DNA of 64,000 nucleotides from Kuschelorhynchus macadamiae (lineage: Eukaryota > Arthropoda > Insecta > Coleoptera > Curculionidae). This document shows positions 25,201 to 40,200 of this stretch, in pieces. Under the pieces are notes generated by a model, which searched no databases, was not told the DNA's origin, and saw only the letters and a list, made by a program, of their open reading frames with translations. Where the stretch lies: assembly GCA_030620095.1 (NCBI GenBank), contig JAUTXW010000356.1, forward strand, positions 1,240,001-1,304,000, written 5' to 3'. The position numbers were made by a program, and so were the translations under genes. Numbering within the stretch: position 1 is the stretch's first letter; each line of letters starts with the position of its first letter.

Positions 25201-28200
25201 CTTTAGGACGGCTTTTTGGTCACTATAATATCCTTGGATATCAGAGCAATTTTAAGCATTTTTTTAATAAACAACTGCGCTGTCATTTAAGAAAAATCTG
25301 ACCAGTGAACAGACAGAATAGCAGTGTTATTATTATTTACTTTTATTAACATGGGAACCAGGCTATTTTTTTATATTTCCGATAGCTGACTGCGGTAGGC
25401 TCTATGTGAAAGGCATCCAGACCCATTTCAGATGAACATATAGTCAAAGTACTCACAGTTGATCGCTTTGACTGCCACGTCCGTGCGTGCTAAAGCAGAA
25501 AAGTTATAAAAAGATCACTTCCGGCTGTTTTTAAGGTCTGACTATAGCAACAGGACATAAATGGCAGAAGACTAGACTGACTGCATCATTTAAATATCAA
25601 TAATTTTCGGGTAAAAGGAATGTGGAATGCGTTAGCGTTTTAGTAGGGCGTGAATAAATGCTGTCGATAAGTTCTTTGCAAATAAAATTGACTGACTGTA
25701 TGTGGCAGGTGACTTTTGCTTGCCTTAAAGTCGACAATAATTTTTGGTAGACACCTATTTGAAATACTTTAGCGTTCTAACACGACTGAAATGGAATCTA
25801 GTACTACCCCAGATAAACCTACACCAGATGCGAAAGTTAGACAAGTAGCGCTTCAATTTTCTTTGGCCTCGGCGCGAGAGACATGTATGGCCCGCACCAA
25901 AAATTTTGTCAGATATTAAAAATTATTAATAAATTAAAAATAGCATTACCGGCACCAATTCAAATTTTTTGGAAACCAAATATTATGAATATTTAGGTAT
26001 TATAATATATGAACTACCGGTTTTGTAAGGTCCTTATTTTTGCTTTTACTGCGATATAAATTTGATTTAATCTTATTTCATTAAACTGAAAAACTAATTA
26101 TAATGCTGTTTTAAACAAATGTCAAATGCTCATTTTCCTGCACTATTCAGAAATGATGCTTAAATTAGGAAAAAACACATTTTTAACTTTCACAAGTATA
26201 TTTATTTATACACAAAATTTAAAAAAATATCTGAACATTAATTAGGTAACTAGTTGATTAAGAATATCCTGTCTTTCATTAAGGAATTACGTTGTAAAAT
26301 GCCATCATTTTTATGATTTTTTTAAGTAAAACCAATATTATCGGCATCAACAAACAAGGTTTTTGGGTAATAGCTAAAACAAATATAAAATAAATAATTT
26401 AATGACAAAAAAACGATGCACTGGTATAACGTGCTATAACGGAGACAATCAAATTGTATAGAAGTGACATAAACTGATTTTCCTGGTTCCGTAAAAAAAA
26501 ATATTCTAAACATTTTCGAATACATGTTCTCAGTTCTTAGAAAATACGTTTTTCAATTATCTGTCTTGTACAAGTAACAAGAATTTAGTCCGGCCGAGAC
26601 AGCCGGTAGCTAAACCAAAGCCAACGGTCGGACGAAACAGTCTTGTTAATACCGGTGTGTATGTCAATTCGATTTGTTGAGTAGATTTATTTAATTACTG
26701 AGTGTTATGTTATGCTATTTTTTTGTGTATACCATGGCTGTTCCTCCAACACAAACGTATTATATAAACTCTTTTATTACTTATTCTATTTTTTCAATTA
26801 TTTTATTATCTCTCTAATATTTGCTTTACCTTAATACGACATTTTTAGATTATAATAGGTAGTTGCGTTACAGTATTTTAAAATTACTTTTTATTGTTTA
26901 TAAAAACCAATTATTGTCATATCTTTAGAGCCCATTACTTTAACTTTTGCATTTTCTTTAATTTTGTCCGTTACTATAGTAATAAACTTTTTGCGTAATA
27001 GATGACCGTGTTCACCTTCGTAACGTGTAATATTTGATTTTCTCTGCCCCTGAACCACCTCAGTTTGGTTATTTCAATCTTACCGCGATTAATATGATTA
27101 TCGGTACCGGTATTTTAACAATGCTGTCTTTAACAATAAAATTACCTACTTGAAAAAATTATAGCCTTTTTAGGAGGTTCTTCGAATAAAAAATCAGATC
27201 TGCGCTTTGGTCCAGGAAAAATTGTCGGTATAGTGCTGTCATAAAGGCACTTTACACAGCTTGTAGATACCGCAAAACATCTACTTCAAAGTGATCTTCG
27301 CATAACTTGTACTTACAATAACTGTTTTCTAAAAAATCTTCCCGTCCGTTTTAAGCGAACTGTTAAATCTAAAATTATTATATTTTTATACTATAAAAAA
27401 ACTATAAATTAGGCTACTTATAAAGTAACTACTTGTTAAAACATATTTTGCCTATTAAATTTACTATCAGGCGTAGAAAATTATAAATGTTAATAATAAA
27501 ACCAACATACCTTACGGGATCTTAAGGTAATTTGAACAGTGATTTATTGATCCCACTTCTATTTGAACAATATAAATAAAGGCACTTATAACCAGGCATT
27601 TTTACAACCACAAAAATAAAGCTGTATAAAAAATAAATGTTTCAAAAATAAAATAATAATATAAGCTCTCGCACTATCGATATCGCCACTCGAGCAAGCA
27701 CTTTTCCGTGCTGATTTAAAATATCAACTGGACCTCATACTATGTCTCAGATGGCTGGACATCCATTCACATTCTGCTTAGAAGTGACACTTGCTGCCTC
27801 ATTAAAAGGTGCCTTATTTTGGGGTACAAGCTATGGGAATGCGTCAAATGTAAGGTAATGATGAATGATGAATATTACACATATGTGTTTGTGTGCCAAC
27901 ACTACGCCATGCAGAAAATTAGACGGGTGTAGTACTGCGCCAAATAACAAACCGGGACAAATCCATATAACGGTGCCAACCCACGCAATAGTAATTTTCG
28001 TTATATAAGTCCGGTAGGTGACTTATTACAGTACGAGTCGTTTTACGGACGAAGGGACGCAGGAGCCGAGTCTGGAATATAAACGAGTAATGTAATAACA
28101 CGTAAAGGACGTGTATCGTATAATATTTTATTTCATACTGTCTTTATAATCTTTTTTAAAATTAATAATAACTTATATTCATTAAAATTTAAAAATATTA

Positions 28201-31200
28201 GTTGGCAATCTAACAATCGTATCACTTTAACGATGTTATAGCCATTGTTTTCCATAGCTAATTATGATTATCTTTTGCATGTCACTGCCAAATAAATAAA
28301 TCGAAATATTTTATTTCTTATATTTTTAAGTGAGAAAATGTCAAAGTTAAACCTGACAAATAATTGCTTCTTAATATACAATAACATGGTAGCATTGCTA
28401 GGCAACACATTAGGGTATCATATGAAATAATAGTTATTAACGTCCGACAAGTTTATTATTGACAAAAAATGACATGATAAAGTCAGTTAAATAAGAAGTA
28501 ATGCCCTAGGGCGTTATTATATAACAATAACGCGTTAGAGCATTATTATAAAAAATAACGCCCTAGGACATTAAAAATAATAATTTGGTTTATTATTAAA
28601 ACTAGATTTCTCACAAAAAAAAATTTTACTTACTTGGACATTAAACGTTAAAGGCACAACGGATATTATAAGGGATAACGCTTTCGGTCGACGCGTCTCA
28701 AGCGTTATTAGCCTAATCACTCGTAACATATCACTTTAACAATGTTATCACTTTAACAATGTTATAGCCATTGTTTTTCATAGCTAATTATGATTGTCTT
28801 TTGCTTATCACTGACAAATAAATAAAACCATTTTATTTCTTATATTTTTAAGTGAGAAAATGTTAAAGTTAAACTTGAAAAATAATTGCTTCCGAATAAT
28901 AATAACATGGTAATGTTGCGGCAACACATTACGTTCAGATACTGTAATGTCACATTACGGTATCAGATCTGTAATGTTCGATTTACTGGCAGCAAACCAG
29001 TACAGGGTAAGTAGATTCACTAGGCAGTATGAAATAATAGTAATTTACGTTATAGGTCCATTAGGTGACTCATTACAATACGAGTTGTTTTACGGACGAG
29101 ACGTTGCAGGAATGTAAACGAGTACTGTAAGAACACCTAACGGACGTGTATCGTATGATACTTTATTTTACTTAATATACTTAATCTTTTTCAAAACAAA
29201 TAAACTTATGTTTTTTATTAAAATTTGTATATCTATATTTTCCAGCGCTAATTATGATTGTATATTGCTCGTCTCTAAGACTCGAAGAATCGAAATAAAA
29301 AAAGTTTTAACTAGAAGCCTAATTTATAGCTAATTAACACTCTTCATTTACTAAAGTTGGTAGAAATGTATATTTCACAAGTAGATGAACCTAAGTTCAG
29401 AATTCGCAAACAGTATCAATATGTTTGAAAAGCTATAGGTCCAAATAAATTAACAATTACTCACTTTAGTTAAAGATAATAATATAAATCGAAGTCGAAG
29501 CCTAATAAGCTAAATAACATTCTTCATTTTCCAATGTATTTTATTTCTTATATTTTTAAGTGAGAAAATCTTAAAGTCAAGCCTGACAAATAATTGCTTC
29601 CTAATAACAATAACATGGTAGTGTTGCTAGGCAACACATTACTGTATCAGATACTGTAATATTCGATTTACCGGCCCCAGATCAGAACAAAGTAAGTAGG
29701 TTTGCTAGACAATGTGAAATAAAAGTTGAAAAAAATATATGCAGAATTTCTTTTATTAGACATTACATATATTATATGAAATAAAAATTTAGGCCCCGCC
29801 AAAGAGAATCATCCCCGACCAGATTGTCTGATTTAAAGTTTATTAATTTTCGGGTAAAAACTATATGGAATCCCTTAGCAAGGGTAGAAGTGGCGGTCTT
29901 TATTTGTGCAGGACTGGTTGACAACTTTTATTCTAGACCTACTCACATATATTTTTCACTTTTTCTGACATTTATTGAACTTTAAATGAAAACTTTTGTA
30001 AATTCTATTCGTGTATTACTCTCGGGACCTTCCATTTAAGTCTTGTTGGTACGCTAACGTATTCCCATAGCCATGGGCGTCCATAGAATCATTTCCAGGG
30101 GGGTCGACTTGTTATATAGATAAACGTAATGAAGAAGATTCGCTTTTTTTCAGGGGGGACCAAAACCAATTTATTACCATAATATATTATGTAATATACA
30201 AATGAGCATTTTCTAGGAGGGGGCAAGCATGCCCCTATCCCCCTCCGGGCGCTCATGCCCATAAACAGCTTTTTCAAGTCAAAGCGATTTGTGTTTAGCT
30301 ATATTTTCTATTTTCATCTAAAACATCTTGTATATTTTCATCTAAAACAATTTCAGTATATTTCATTTTTAAAGCACGAATAATGCAGAGGAAAACTTTT
30401 GTTACACCTCAAATGCTCCATTAATTTCCCATAGGGCCATATGCCAAATATTTGTATTTAATGGCCCGTTGTTTAAATTTAAAAACATTTCTACATATAG
30501 TAGGGGGCTATCAAAATTGGGCCGGTGAGCTCGTAAAACTGATCTTATTTATATATGTACTATATATTACTAAATACCTGCGGTTTTTATTTTAAGTACG
30601 AATTTGATCGTAGGTAATAGCTAATTTAGAAAAATGAGACTTTAAAAAATACATACTACCTAAACATCATGGTAATAAAACATAAAGAAACGCAATCTTC
30701 ACTCTTAGATTAACAATTAAAATAAAACGTTGGCACCATTAAAATCCATAAATAAAAAAATAGTGTTTTCTTAATACTTAGTAAATGTTTCAGTATTTAA
30801 TTAATAATTATATTTTCCCACTTGTTCATTCTAACCACCAATAATAAATAAAAAAGGGCTATACAAATCATTCAATAAGAGATAGACCATTACTATCTAA
30901 TGGATATGGACTAGGCAACGCTTTATCTTTCGAACAAATGCTTTTATATTTATGTAAAAACTTTAATATCTGACTAGTTTATTATTGACAAATCACATTG
31001 TCAAAATCAGTTAAATAAAAAATAATGCCCTAGGGCATTAAAAATAATATTTTGGTATATTATTATTAAATTTTTCTCATTATTAATATAGTTATTAAGG
31101 TACCAAGGGTATTATAAGGCTAATAACGCTTGTGGTCGACACAGTGCTTCCCGAGGGCCTGATACTGATAATATCCGTGGTGCCTTTAACGTTGAATGTC

Positions 31201-34200
31201 CGAGTAAGTAAATTTTTTAATTTTATTTTTTTTGAGAAAAATCTAGTTTTAATAATAATAAACCAATTTATTATTTTAATGCCCTAGGGCATTATTTTTC
31301 TACAATAATGCCGTAGAGCGTTATTTTCCATAATATCGCCCTAAGATGTTCTTATTTAACTGAATTTGACATAAGAGATAATGCCATAATTTGTCAATAA
31401 TAAACTAGTCGGATATTAATATTATTAATATTCGGCGTCGACCTCAAGCGTGATTAGACTTATAATACCCTTGGTACCTTAATAACTATAGAAACATATT
31501 AATTAAATAAGAAATTATACCTTAGGGCATTATTATAGAAAAATAACGCCCTAGGAAATTAAAAAAAAATAATATGGTCTTTTATTATATTATATTTATT
31601 CTATAAAACTAGATTTTTCTCGAAACAAATATTTTACTTACTCGGGCATTAAATGTTGAAGGCACCATGGGTCTTAATAACGTTTTCGGTCGAGGTATAT
31701 CCCTTGGTTCAGAGGCTCTCGGGAAACACTGTGTCGACCTCAAGCGTTATCAGACTCATAATACCTTTGATACCTTAATACCAGTCAGTCATTAAATTTA
31801 CGTTTTAGGTACTCTTAAAACCAACTTAAATGAGGACCTAAATCTTAATAGCAATTACAAGGAAAAATCGACCCCAGTGAAAGAAAATATCGACCAAAGA
31901 CTGGTGAAAAGCGAAAGAAAAAATTCACCTCATTTTCTGAAAAAGTTTTCTACAGCACAAGTACCATTTACAGAGCCACCGAAAAGGCAAAGGTAAAAAC
32001 ATAAGAATATAACAAATAGAACCAGTGTTTATGTATATTCCTAACATAAAGAATGTTTCATGAATTCATCAGGTTCATCGCTAATTGCATCTATTTTTTT
32101 TGTTATCGAGTTCTTTAAAATTCCTGCCAAAATAGTCGTGTTCACATAAACTTATATTTAATATTGTGCAAATATTTGAGAGATGATTTTTTGGATTTTT
32201 TAAGGCAGTATATACATACCCCCCATCCCCAAACATTTCGATAGTTAACATTTTTTCGGATTTTTTTCTTATAACATCTCGATCATAATTTGACACTAAA
32301 ACATATTCTTACACAACTTTTACCAATAACTTGCGTGTGAACAATCCACTATATATTTTCTTAATTTTAAAGTAAAACTCCAAGAAAATTTTATTTTTGC
32401 TGTTTTATATCAGTCATGTAAAGAAACCCGTTCTTATGCGTGTTTCTGGCATTAACATAATTTTTTTGTCATAATCACTAAGTACTAGTCTTACAACAAA
32501 TGCCATCCCAACTGCTAGCAATGATGTGCGGTGGTCACCCAGTATAATCTATTAACATCAAACATTACCATTAATTTTAATTTCAGATACATAAAGCATT
32601 CGCCGAAAGTCAGCAGGAACCTCTTCACTAGTAAAAACACCAAAGAATGCCTCGACACAAACGCTAATCAGTATTCAAAGCTCACACTATCACACAGCCC
32701 GCGATCAGCCGAAGAAACCAATGAAGAAGAAAACAGTTGCGTGTCACAAGGGCTCGATTACGATACAAGCAGCCAAATATCGGAGACACAGTCACTCCCT
32801 CTGGCTCAAATCAGCCCTGAAGTATCGTATGGGTCACCTAAATTAGGTCGATCTGCGCCTGCGGTGCTTGACGCCTCAAAAACTTCTAGTTTTGGAGAAT
32901 ACGAGGCTGTGACGTCATTTAATTCAACATCGAGTGAATGTGAGAGTGAATTGGAGCATATATTTGAAGAGTTAGGTGGTCCAGGGCATACCTCCACCCC
33001 GAAAGCTTGTTTTGGGACTTCTCCAGACAAAATGAGACATAGAAGACGGGACAAAGGAAGGTTACAAGAAAGACTGAGATTAAGATACCAGGATAACGAA
33101 AGGTAAGTGAATGTGCTAATCGCATGTGTTACGATATTTCCTTCTTGTCAAATATTAATACAGGATTTGATTTTTTTATGGGAAATATATTAGCCAAAGG
33201 ACCTGCGGAGTTTTCCTACCTAAAATACTAATTTGAGTGTTTTTAATAACAATTTCCTATATAAAGAAAATATCAATATAGAATCTGTTAATATCTATCT
33301 TGATAATGTATGGGTACTTGTTAAAAGAGTATATAATACTTTGAGTTTGTTCTAAATAGAACACTGTAGTTTAATACTATTAACTAATTATTTTTGCGAA
33401 TAGTTTATTATGACTCAACTTCGATACAATTAATGACCTATATTATAATATTTAAGTATTCCTGTCAGGGTCGGACTGACCCGAACTTCAGAAACTCCGG
33501 GCCCAAATCGCAAATATTCGTATTCCTGACTTCTCAATAAGACATTCAGGTCAGGTTCACTTAAAATATATATTGATCATGAAGTTAGAAAATCATTTTT
33601 GAGGATGATTGTTACAAGTTTACTAACGATAATTATAAAAGAATTGAAATTATAAATTATAAATTATGCTGTAAATAAAATGCAAGTAAAAAACTTTAGT
33701 AATGAGTGCTAATGCAAAGAATATTTTAAAGAGCGATTAATTTAATTCTGCTAGAGTATTTGTTCTTTTTTTTGCAATCATAAGGTGCTGTTGTTTTTTA
33801 TACAGTGTGACACTTTAATATGCCCCTCCCTTATTTTCTGAATTAATCAAAATAAAAATTTACAATTTGGCACACGTTAAAGCAGACTAAATCTCGTTTC
33901 TAGTATACGTTTCGTAATAAAAATTTCAAGATGGCGATTAAGCACCATTTTGAAGAAAAAATTTCAAGAGACAAAAGACGAATAGCACATATTTTAAAAA
34001 TCTTTTCTATCTTAATTCATTCATAAATTATGATGTTAAAATTATTCATTTAAAAATGACGTATATTTCTAAACTTGACAGAACATAAATATAAGGAAAG
34101 TAAAAATTCTTAAAAACTACAAAACCCAAACACTTTATTTCTCACGTGATTGTCAATTGAAATATTCGTGAGATTCTTAATTGTAAATGTACGTCTCTAT

Positions 34201-37200
34201 TTACAAATAAAATTCAAATTTTCACCTTTATAAAACGCCCTTTAACTAGAAGAACACTGCACTTAACCAACATACTCTTCAGTATATTTCAATGTCACAT
34301 TTACGCGGCTATTTGAAATGAATATATTTATTCCTCTCGTATTTTCAGAATGGCATAAGGTTGAAAAGCCGTTTTAAAATATGTGTCTTTCGATCCCTTA
34401 TTAAATCTTTATTTGGCTATTTCGCAGTCTAAAAATATATATGCTAAATTTATTCAAAACTTGAAGCAAGAAAAAAAATCTATAAACTTCATTTACCCGG
34501 AACTTCCCTCGTTATTAATATTTTCTTTTATTAGGAATATAACGTGTGACCAATTTAGTTCCGCAAACAGTCCTTTGATAACACATACAAGTACTGCCTT
34601 TTCAAAACATTTTTATTGGGCACCATTTTGTTTCACTATATTGAATTCTTACCAATATTTTACTAGTTTCTGCCTATGTGCCACAGTTGATTTTTGACAG
34701 AATTCAAAATAAATTGAATAAGTACCTAGTTTTTTACACTGATTTTTTAAAACTTTCCTTAGACCGGCATTTTGTTCCGTCATGTTGAGTACTGTCAGTT
34801 TATCCCTATATCATATATAATTTTTGTAATTGCATAAGAAAGCTTTTTCACATTGATTTGTTAAACATTTTATTGGGCCTCCATTTTGTTCCAACATCTT
34901 GAACTCGCACCACAATTTTACCAGTTTATAACACTTAATTCTTGCACAAAATTTGAAATCAATCTAAATAGTTTTTTCATGTTGATTTTTATTTCACCGC
35001 CATTTTTTTCCATCTTAAATTTGTACCATAATGTTACCTTCATTCATATGTAACACTTGATTTTTATGCAAAATTTGAGTTAAATTCGATAAAAAGTTTT
35101 TTTTGTAATAATATTTTTAAATACATTTCAGTAGGCCGCCATTTTGTTCCTCCTAACTGGATTTTTACCAAAATGTTACGAGGTCATCCTCATATGTTTG
35201 AGTAAAATTTGAAGTCAATCGGGAAAATAGTTTAGGAATAGAGAAAAAAATTTTTTGCCATATTGTACAAACCTGGAAGTTTTTTTAACGATTACAAATA
35301 TTTTATTTGGCCGTCATTTTGAATTTGCACCACAATTTTACCATTTCATATCTATATCACTCTAAAATTCTTGCGCAAAATTTGAAATCAATCTAAAAAG
35401 TAGTGTTGTCACGCCAATTTTTTAAATATTTTATTGAGCCGCCATTCTGTTTCGCCATCTTGGATTCCAACCAAAATTTGAGGTAAATTGGAAAAAAAAA
35501 TTTTTATAATAATTTTTTTAACATTTAAATAGGCCGCCATTTTCTTTTGCCATATTAAATTTTTACCAAAATATTACTAGGTCGTCCCCATATTACCTTT
35601 AATTTTTGAATTCAGTCAGCTAAGTAATTTTACCACGAACAGACAGACAGATCGGCAGACGTACAGAGAAACCGACAGACAGACCGACGGAATTGAGAAA
35701 TCATGTTTTTCGGACCTTGAAAAGTAAATACCTGAAAAAATCTCGGATGGTGTTTACGAGGGAAGTAACACTCTATTTTTTCTAATTTTCGATTCTTCTT
35801 AAGCAAAAAGATCAGCATCAACTTATTTTAAATGGAACACCCTCTATTATATCGTGCCATTAAATGGGTCTAGTCTTACTGATTATAAATATACCATTAC
35901 TAATGCTTTTGTTTTTAAAAATCAACCAATAAAAGTGAGAAGTAATTGGTTAGAAAGAGATAGAATTTTTTTAAATTTTCTCGGTTATTTTTAAAGATAA
36001 AGGTAGGACAGGTACCTATATTTGGAATCAGCAAGACGAGATCCCTTTAATGGAACTATATAAAATAGAGTGTTCCATGTAAAATTAGAGTTCATGTTAA
36101 TGTTTTTCACTTTCCAACTATATTTTGTTTATTTTTTAGCAAATCCTGGCGATTCATATTAAACCTTAAAAATGTATTTAACATTTTTCTCGAAAACAGA
36201 CGTTAAATTACATTACAGGAAATCCAGAATTACATGAAGAAATAAAGGCATTAAAATAATGGGCGTTTTTAATGTCGATAAAAGTTCATCTCTTAATACA
36301 AAACATATATTATATATGATCTAGAGAGATCATACTAAGTAAATACTCTAAATATCATATATTTGTAGAGTCCCTCCTATTCATACCGACGGAGTAACTG
36401 TTGACGATAAAGCCGTCCTCCGGTGGCTGGAAGAAGCAAGGTTGTCAATAGAACAGGAATGTACTACCACTATTCAGTTTAAATCTATCGCAGCAGAACT
36501 AAACCAAAAAGTCAGCCATTTGGCAGCATGCGCTACAACTATCTTAAGAGGGTTGTTGTCGCATTCTAGATGCATTCAACTAGATTATAAAAATTTAAAC
36601 AGGTAAATTACTTTAAGTGTTTGAATATGAATTAAATCAGCATTTATGTGTATATTTTAAATTAATATTTGTAATTTACTATATGATATTACTATTCCAG
36701 TGAAACAACACGTATAAAACCCCTGGTTCAGAGTTTAGCTGGAAACATTTTGGATTTCTTAAAAACTCATACTTCGCAAGTCAGCTCTAGAATACTCAAA
36801 TTGCACGATGAAATCAGAAGTTTAGATTCGCAAGATGTATTAAAACCAATAAATGAGCTATTTAATGAATGGGAAGCAATTCAAAGCCTTATTCTAGTCA
36901 ATGAAGTAAAGAAGCTCGTGGACAAACTTGAGGATCCCACTTCTGAAATGGATCTCCGAGCCACGTTGACGGGTATTACTTCCGTAGCGTTAAGAAATAC
37001 TGATTTGATCGATCACTTTGTAAAGGTAAGTAATAATAGTGCCAGCTAAATCAATAAGATGCTTTGCATGTACAAAAATATTAAGAGTAATAACAAAGAA
37101 CGATTATACTTCGAATAGGCAGTTCATCAGATACAAATAAATTAACCACATGAACTGCTGATGACGCAGTTTAATTACAACGCACCCAGCAATATAAGGT

Positions 37201-40200
37201 TTGGTGTTATTGCTATATTTAAATAAACGAATTTAACCGGCCGCTATACGTTGCGGACTGGCTCTTTGCCCGTTGTGCAAGACCTCTTGCGTTGTGTCAC
37301 GCAGAAATCTCTGGATGGATCCCAACTATACGAAATACAATACAAAGTTGGGATCCATTTAAGGGGTAATTTATTTTACATTTGATGCGTCTATTTAAAG
37401 AATTATGTCTTTGGTAATACATAAAAAGATTGAATAAGTATGCTTCTTAACTATTAATATGTGACATTCTTGCAAGCAGTAAGTGAATAAGTAATTATTT
37501 ATTTATTAATTTGTTTGTTCCAGGCTGATATTATACCGATATTATTAATACTTTGTGAGAGGTGCGAAGGTTCGTCAATGAAAACTCTGATACTTAGAGC
37601 TTTGAGTACCATGTGCAGTAATTCATCGGCTATTCGATACTTCGAAAAGTTTTCAGGGGTTCAGATTATAGCGGACACGTTGGAAGAAGAAGCGAGGCCA
37701 GAACCTGAAAGAAGCGAAGCGGTTGCATTATTGGCCCAAGTAACAGCACCTTGGCTAGAAGATAATCATACCGTAAGTTGTAAAAAAAAAACGGGTATAA
37801 GAGATATGTTAGGTTACTGAATTTTAAATATATTTAAAGCAAACTTTGTATTCAAAACACACGTATATACATTCACAAATCGTATAGGGATTATATTGGA
37901 AAAAATTTTGGAAACAGTATAGTCCATTATTAGTCCATCAATCGCGTGATCATTTTTCCGAAGGTTAAAATTTTATATGCAATAATTTCAATCTAAAGTT
38001 CTGCGGTCTTTTTATACTTAAAGATTAAGTGACCTTTTACTTTTTTGAGATTAAGTGGGTGGGTGGAATTCTTCAAGATAGTTTTGAACCCTTAAATACA
38101 AGTTATTGATATCAAGGACCATTTAGTATCACAAATTTCATTAAACTATTTGACATAGAACTGACTTTTAGTATTAGTATTAATTTAGAACGAAATCGAC
38201 CTAGTTTTGAATTAAATTTGTATAACATTTTCAGATTAAAGGACTTCAAGATTATTCTAAAAAACTAGTCTTTTCCCTTACGAAATTTTCGGCATCTACC
38301 AAGTGTTGTCAAAACCTTTTACTTTGCGCAGCAGCGTTAGCAAATCTTAGTTCTATGGACATTAAATGTATCAAATATTTAGTACAATACAATACTGCTT
38401 CAATTCTGATGGCAGCTGTCAAAAACAGAGGACCTTTGGTAAGCTTATATCTATTGGAACAAGTAGCAACGCTCTTAGCCAATATGGCAGCCACAGAAAG
38501 CGCAAGGATAAAACTGACTGCTGCTGAGGTAAGAAACTTCAAGATAGTTAAAACTATAAAGATAATTAGTAATGTCTTTAAATGATAACTCTTATCTCTT
38601 GCAAACTTTTTACTACGACGTCACTGTCATTTTCTGCAACAAAACTAAATTTCTCATTCGGTTGTTACCTTTTTTTTGTTATTTTTATGAGTTAAGCACC
38701 GCCATGAACACACGCCTTTACACCCCATATATGCAAAAAAACAATAAATATTAGAAAGATTTTATATTATTGTATGATTTTCAGGCTCCACTTGCATTAC
38801 TTCGCTTTTTACGATCGCCAAGAATCTCTCAGAATGACGATGTGGAACGTAGGCTACAGCAAAAAAGCGTAATCGCTCTCTCAAGACTATGCGGAGATGT
38901 GGAGGCTTCTAGGCAGGTTGTGGAAAATGGAGGCCTAACAAGACTCGTTCAACTTTGCAGAGAGAGAAACGAGAGATTTAATAGTGATGCTGTGTTAGTT
39001 GCAACTTTGGTAAGTTAAAAAAAATTAGGTGAATAAAATATTATATCATTGGCTTTATAGGACCCCGTATGATTATAGTTTATACTCTAAATCAGTATGG
39101 GGGTTTTCCACAATGTCTAGGAAGCCAGATGTATACTAATGTTACAAAACTATCGTAATTTCTCATTAAATATGTTTGGCCATCTTTAGTACCTACATCT
39201 CGTTTAAAAGATTATTGAAGTATTATGAAAACTTCGAGTCGACAGCAAGGTTCACTATCATCATCATCAATATGCTGCAGGGATCAACAGACGAAAAAAA
39301 AATAAATCGCAGTTGGCATCATTAGACAAGAAATTAATATGACGTTTGATATGAGATTTTTCTGTAACAAAAAGCTTTAAATGCACTAATATTGTTCTTG
39401 GCTAATTTCTGCGTTTTAACTTAATACAATGAACGTTATTAAATGTCATTGTTTCTTTGTTTTTTTTCGATGTCTAATTCCAAGTTTTAATACCGGTATT
39501 ATGTAAGCAATCTCGGAAAACTCTCGGGGCTCAGAAAAACACTTCGGGATTGACATCCTTATATGGAATGGATGGAAATGTATTTTTTTTGTAATGGGCA
39601 AACTAACTTAAAGTTTTGTCAGAAAATTACGACATGAAATATTTATATAGACATCAACCATATTACATTTTAAATGAATCTGGAAGCTAATTGTAGATTA
39701 AAATAATTTTCTTTTATTGAACTTTTTTTCTATTTTTTAATTTCCCTTGGCAATTAAACTAACATGAATGTTAAATATTACACTAAAGGAAAAGAAATCT
39801 GAAAAAAAATAAATGGAAAGCACTGAGACTCATTGTCTGTCTCTCCTAATAATAAGACGAAATACGTTCTTAATAAGCAAAGAGAATGGAGATTATTTAC
39901 AAATTAATTCTGTGAGCAGTCGTGGTTTTGATCACTATAAAATAAATTTGTCGAAAATATATTTGTTTTTGTAAAACGCATTTTGTCAGAATTTTATTTT
40001 ATTTAAAGAATTTATTTGCAATTTATAGGATGAGCAGTCTTGGTTTTTATCACTATTTTAGATAGTTAAATAGTATAGTAAGTTAACGGTAACGTATGCC
40101 AAAAATAATAACCTTTTGTTCAATACGTTGTAATTATTCTGACGACAGTAACATAATGATTTTCTATTTTCTTTTGAAAGAAAAACAGAATGAAACAGAC

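Noticed and set aside
25792..25920. Short ATG frame in insc intron 2
   Set aside because: 42 codons, no family match, no splice sites consistent with the insc phase.
28001..31790. CRISPR-like array
   Set aside because: The repeats are irregularly spaced, partly inverted and in a eukaryotic intron. They are mobile or duplicated repeats.
32531..32586. Apparent start of the long exon 4 frame upstream of the acceptor
   Set aside because: The frame runs back into intron 3. The acceptor at 32585-32586 and phase agreement with exon 3 show where coding begins.
33466..33490. tcagggtcggactgaccc as a hAT terminus
   Set aside because: No inverted partner or target duplication was found, so no element can be bounded.
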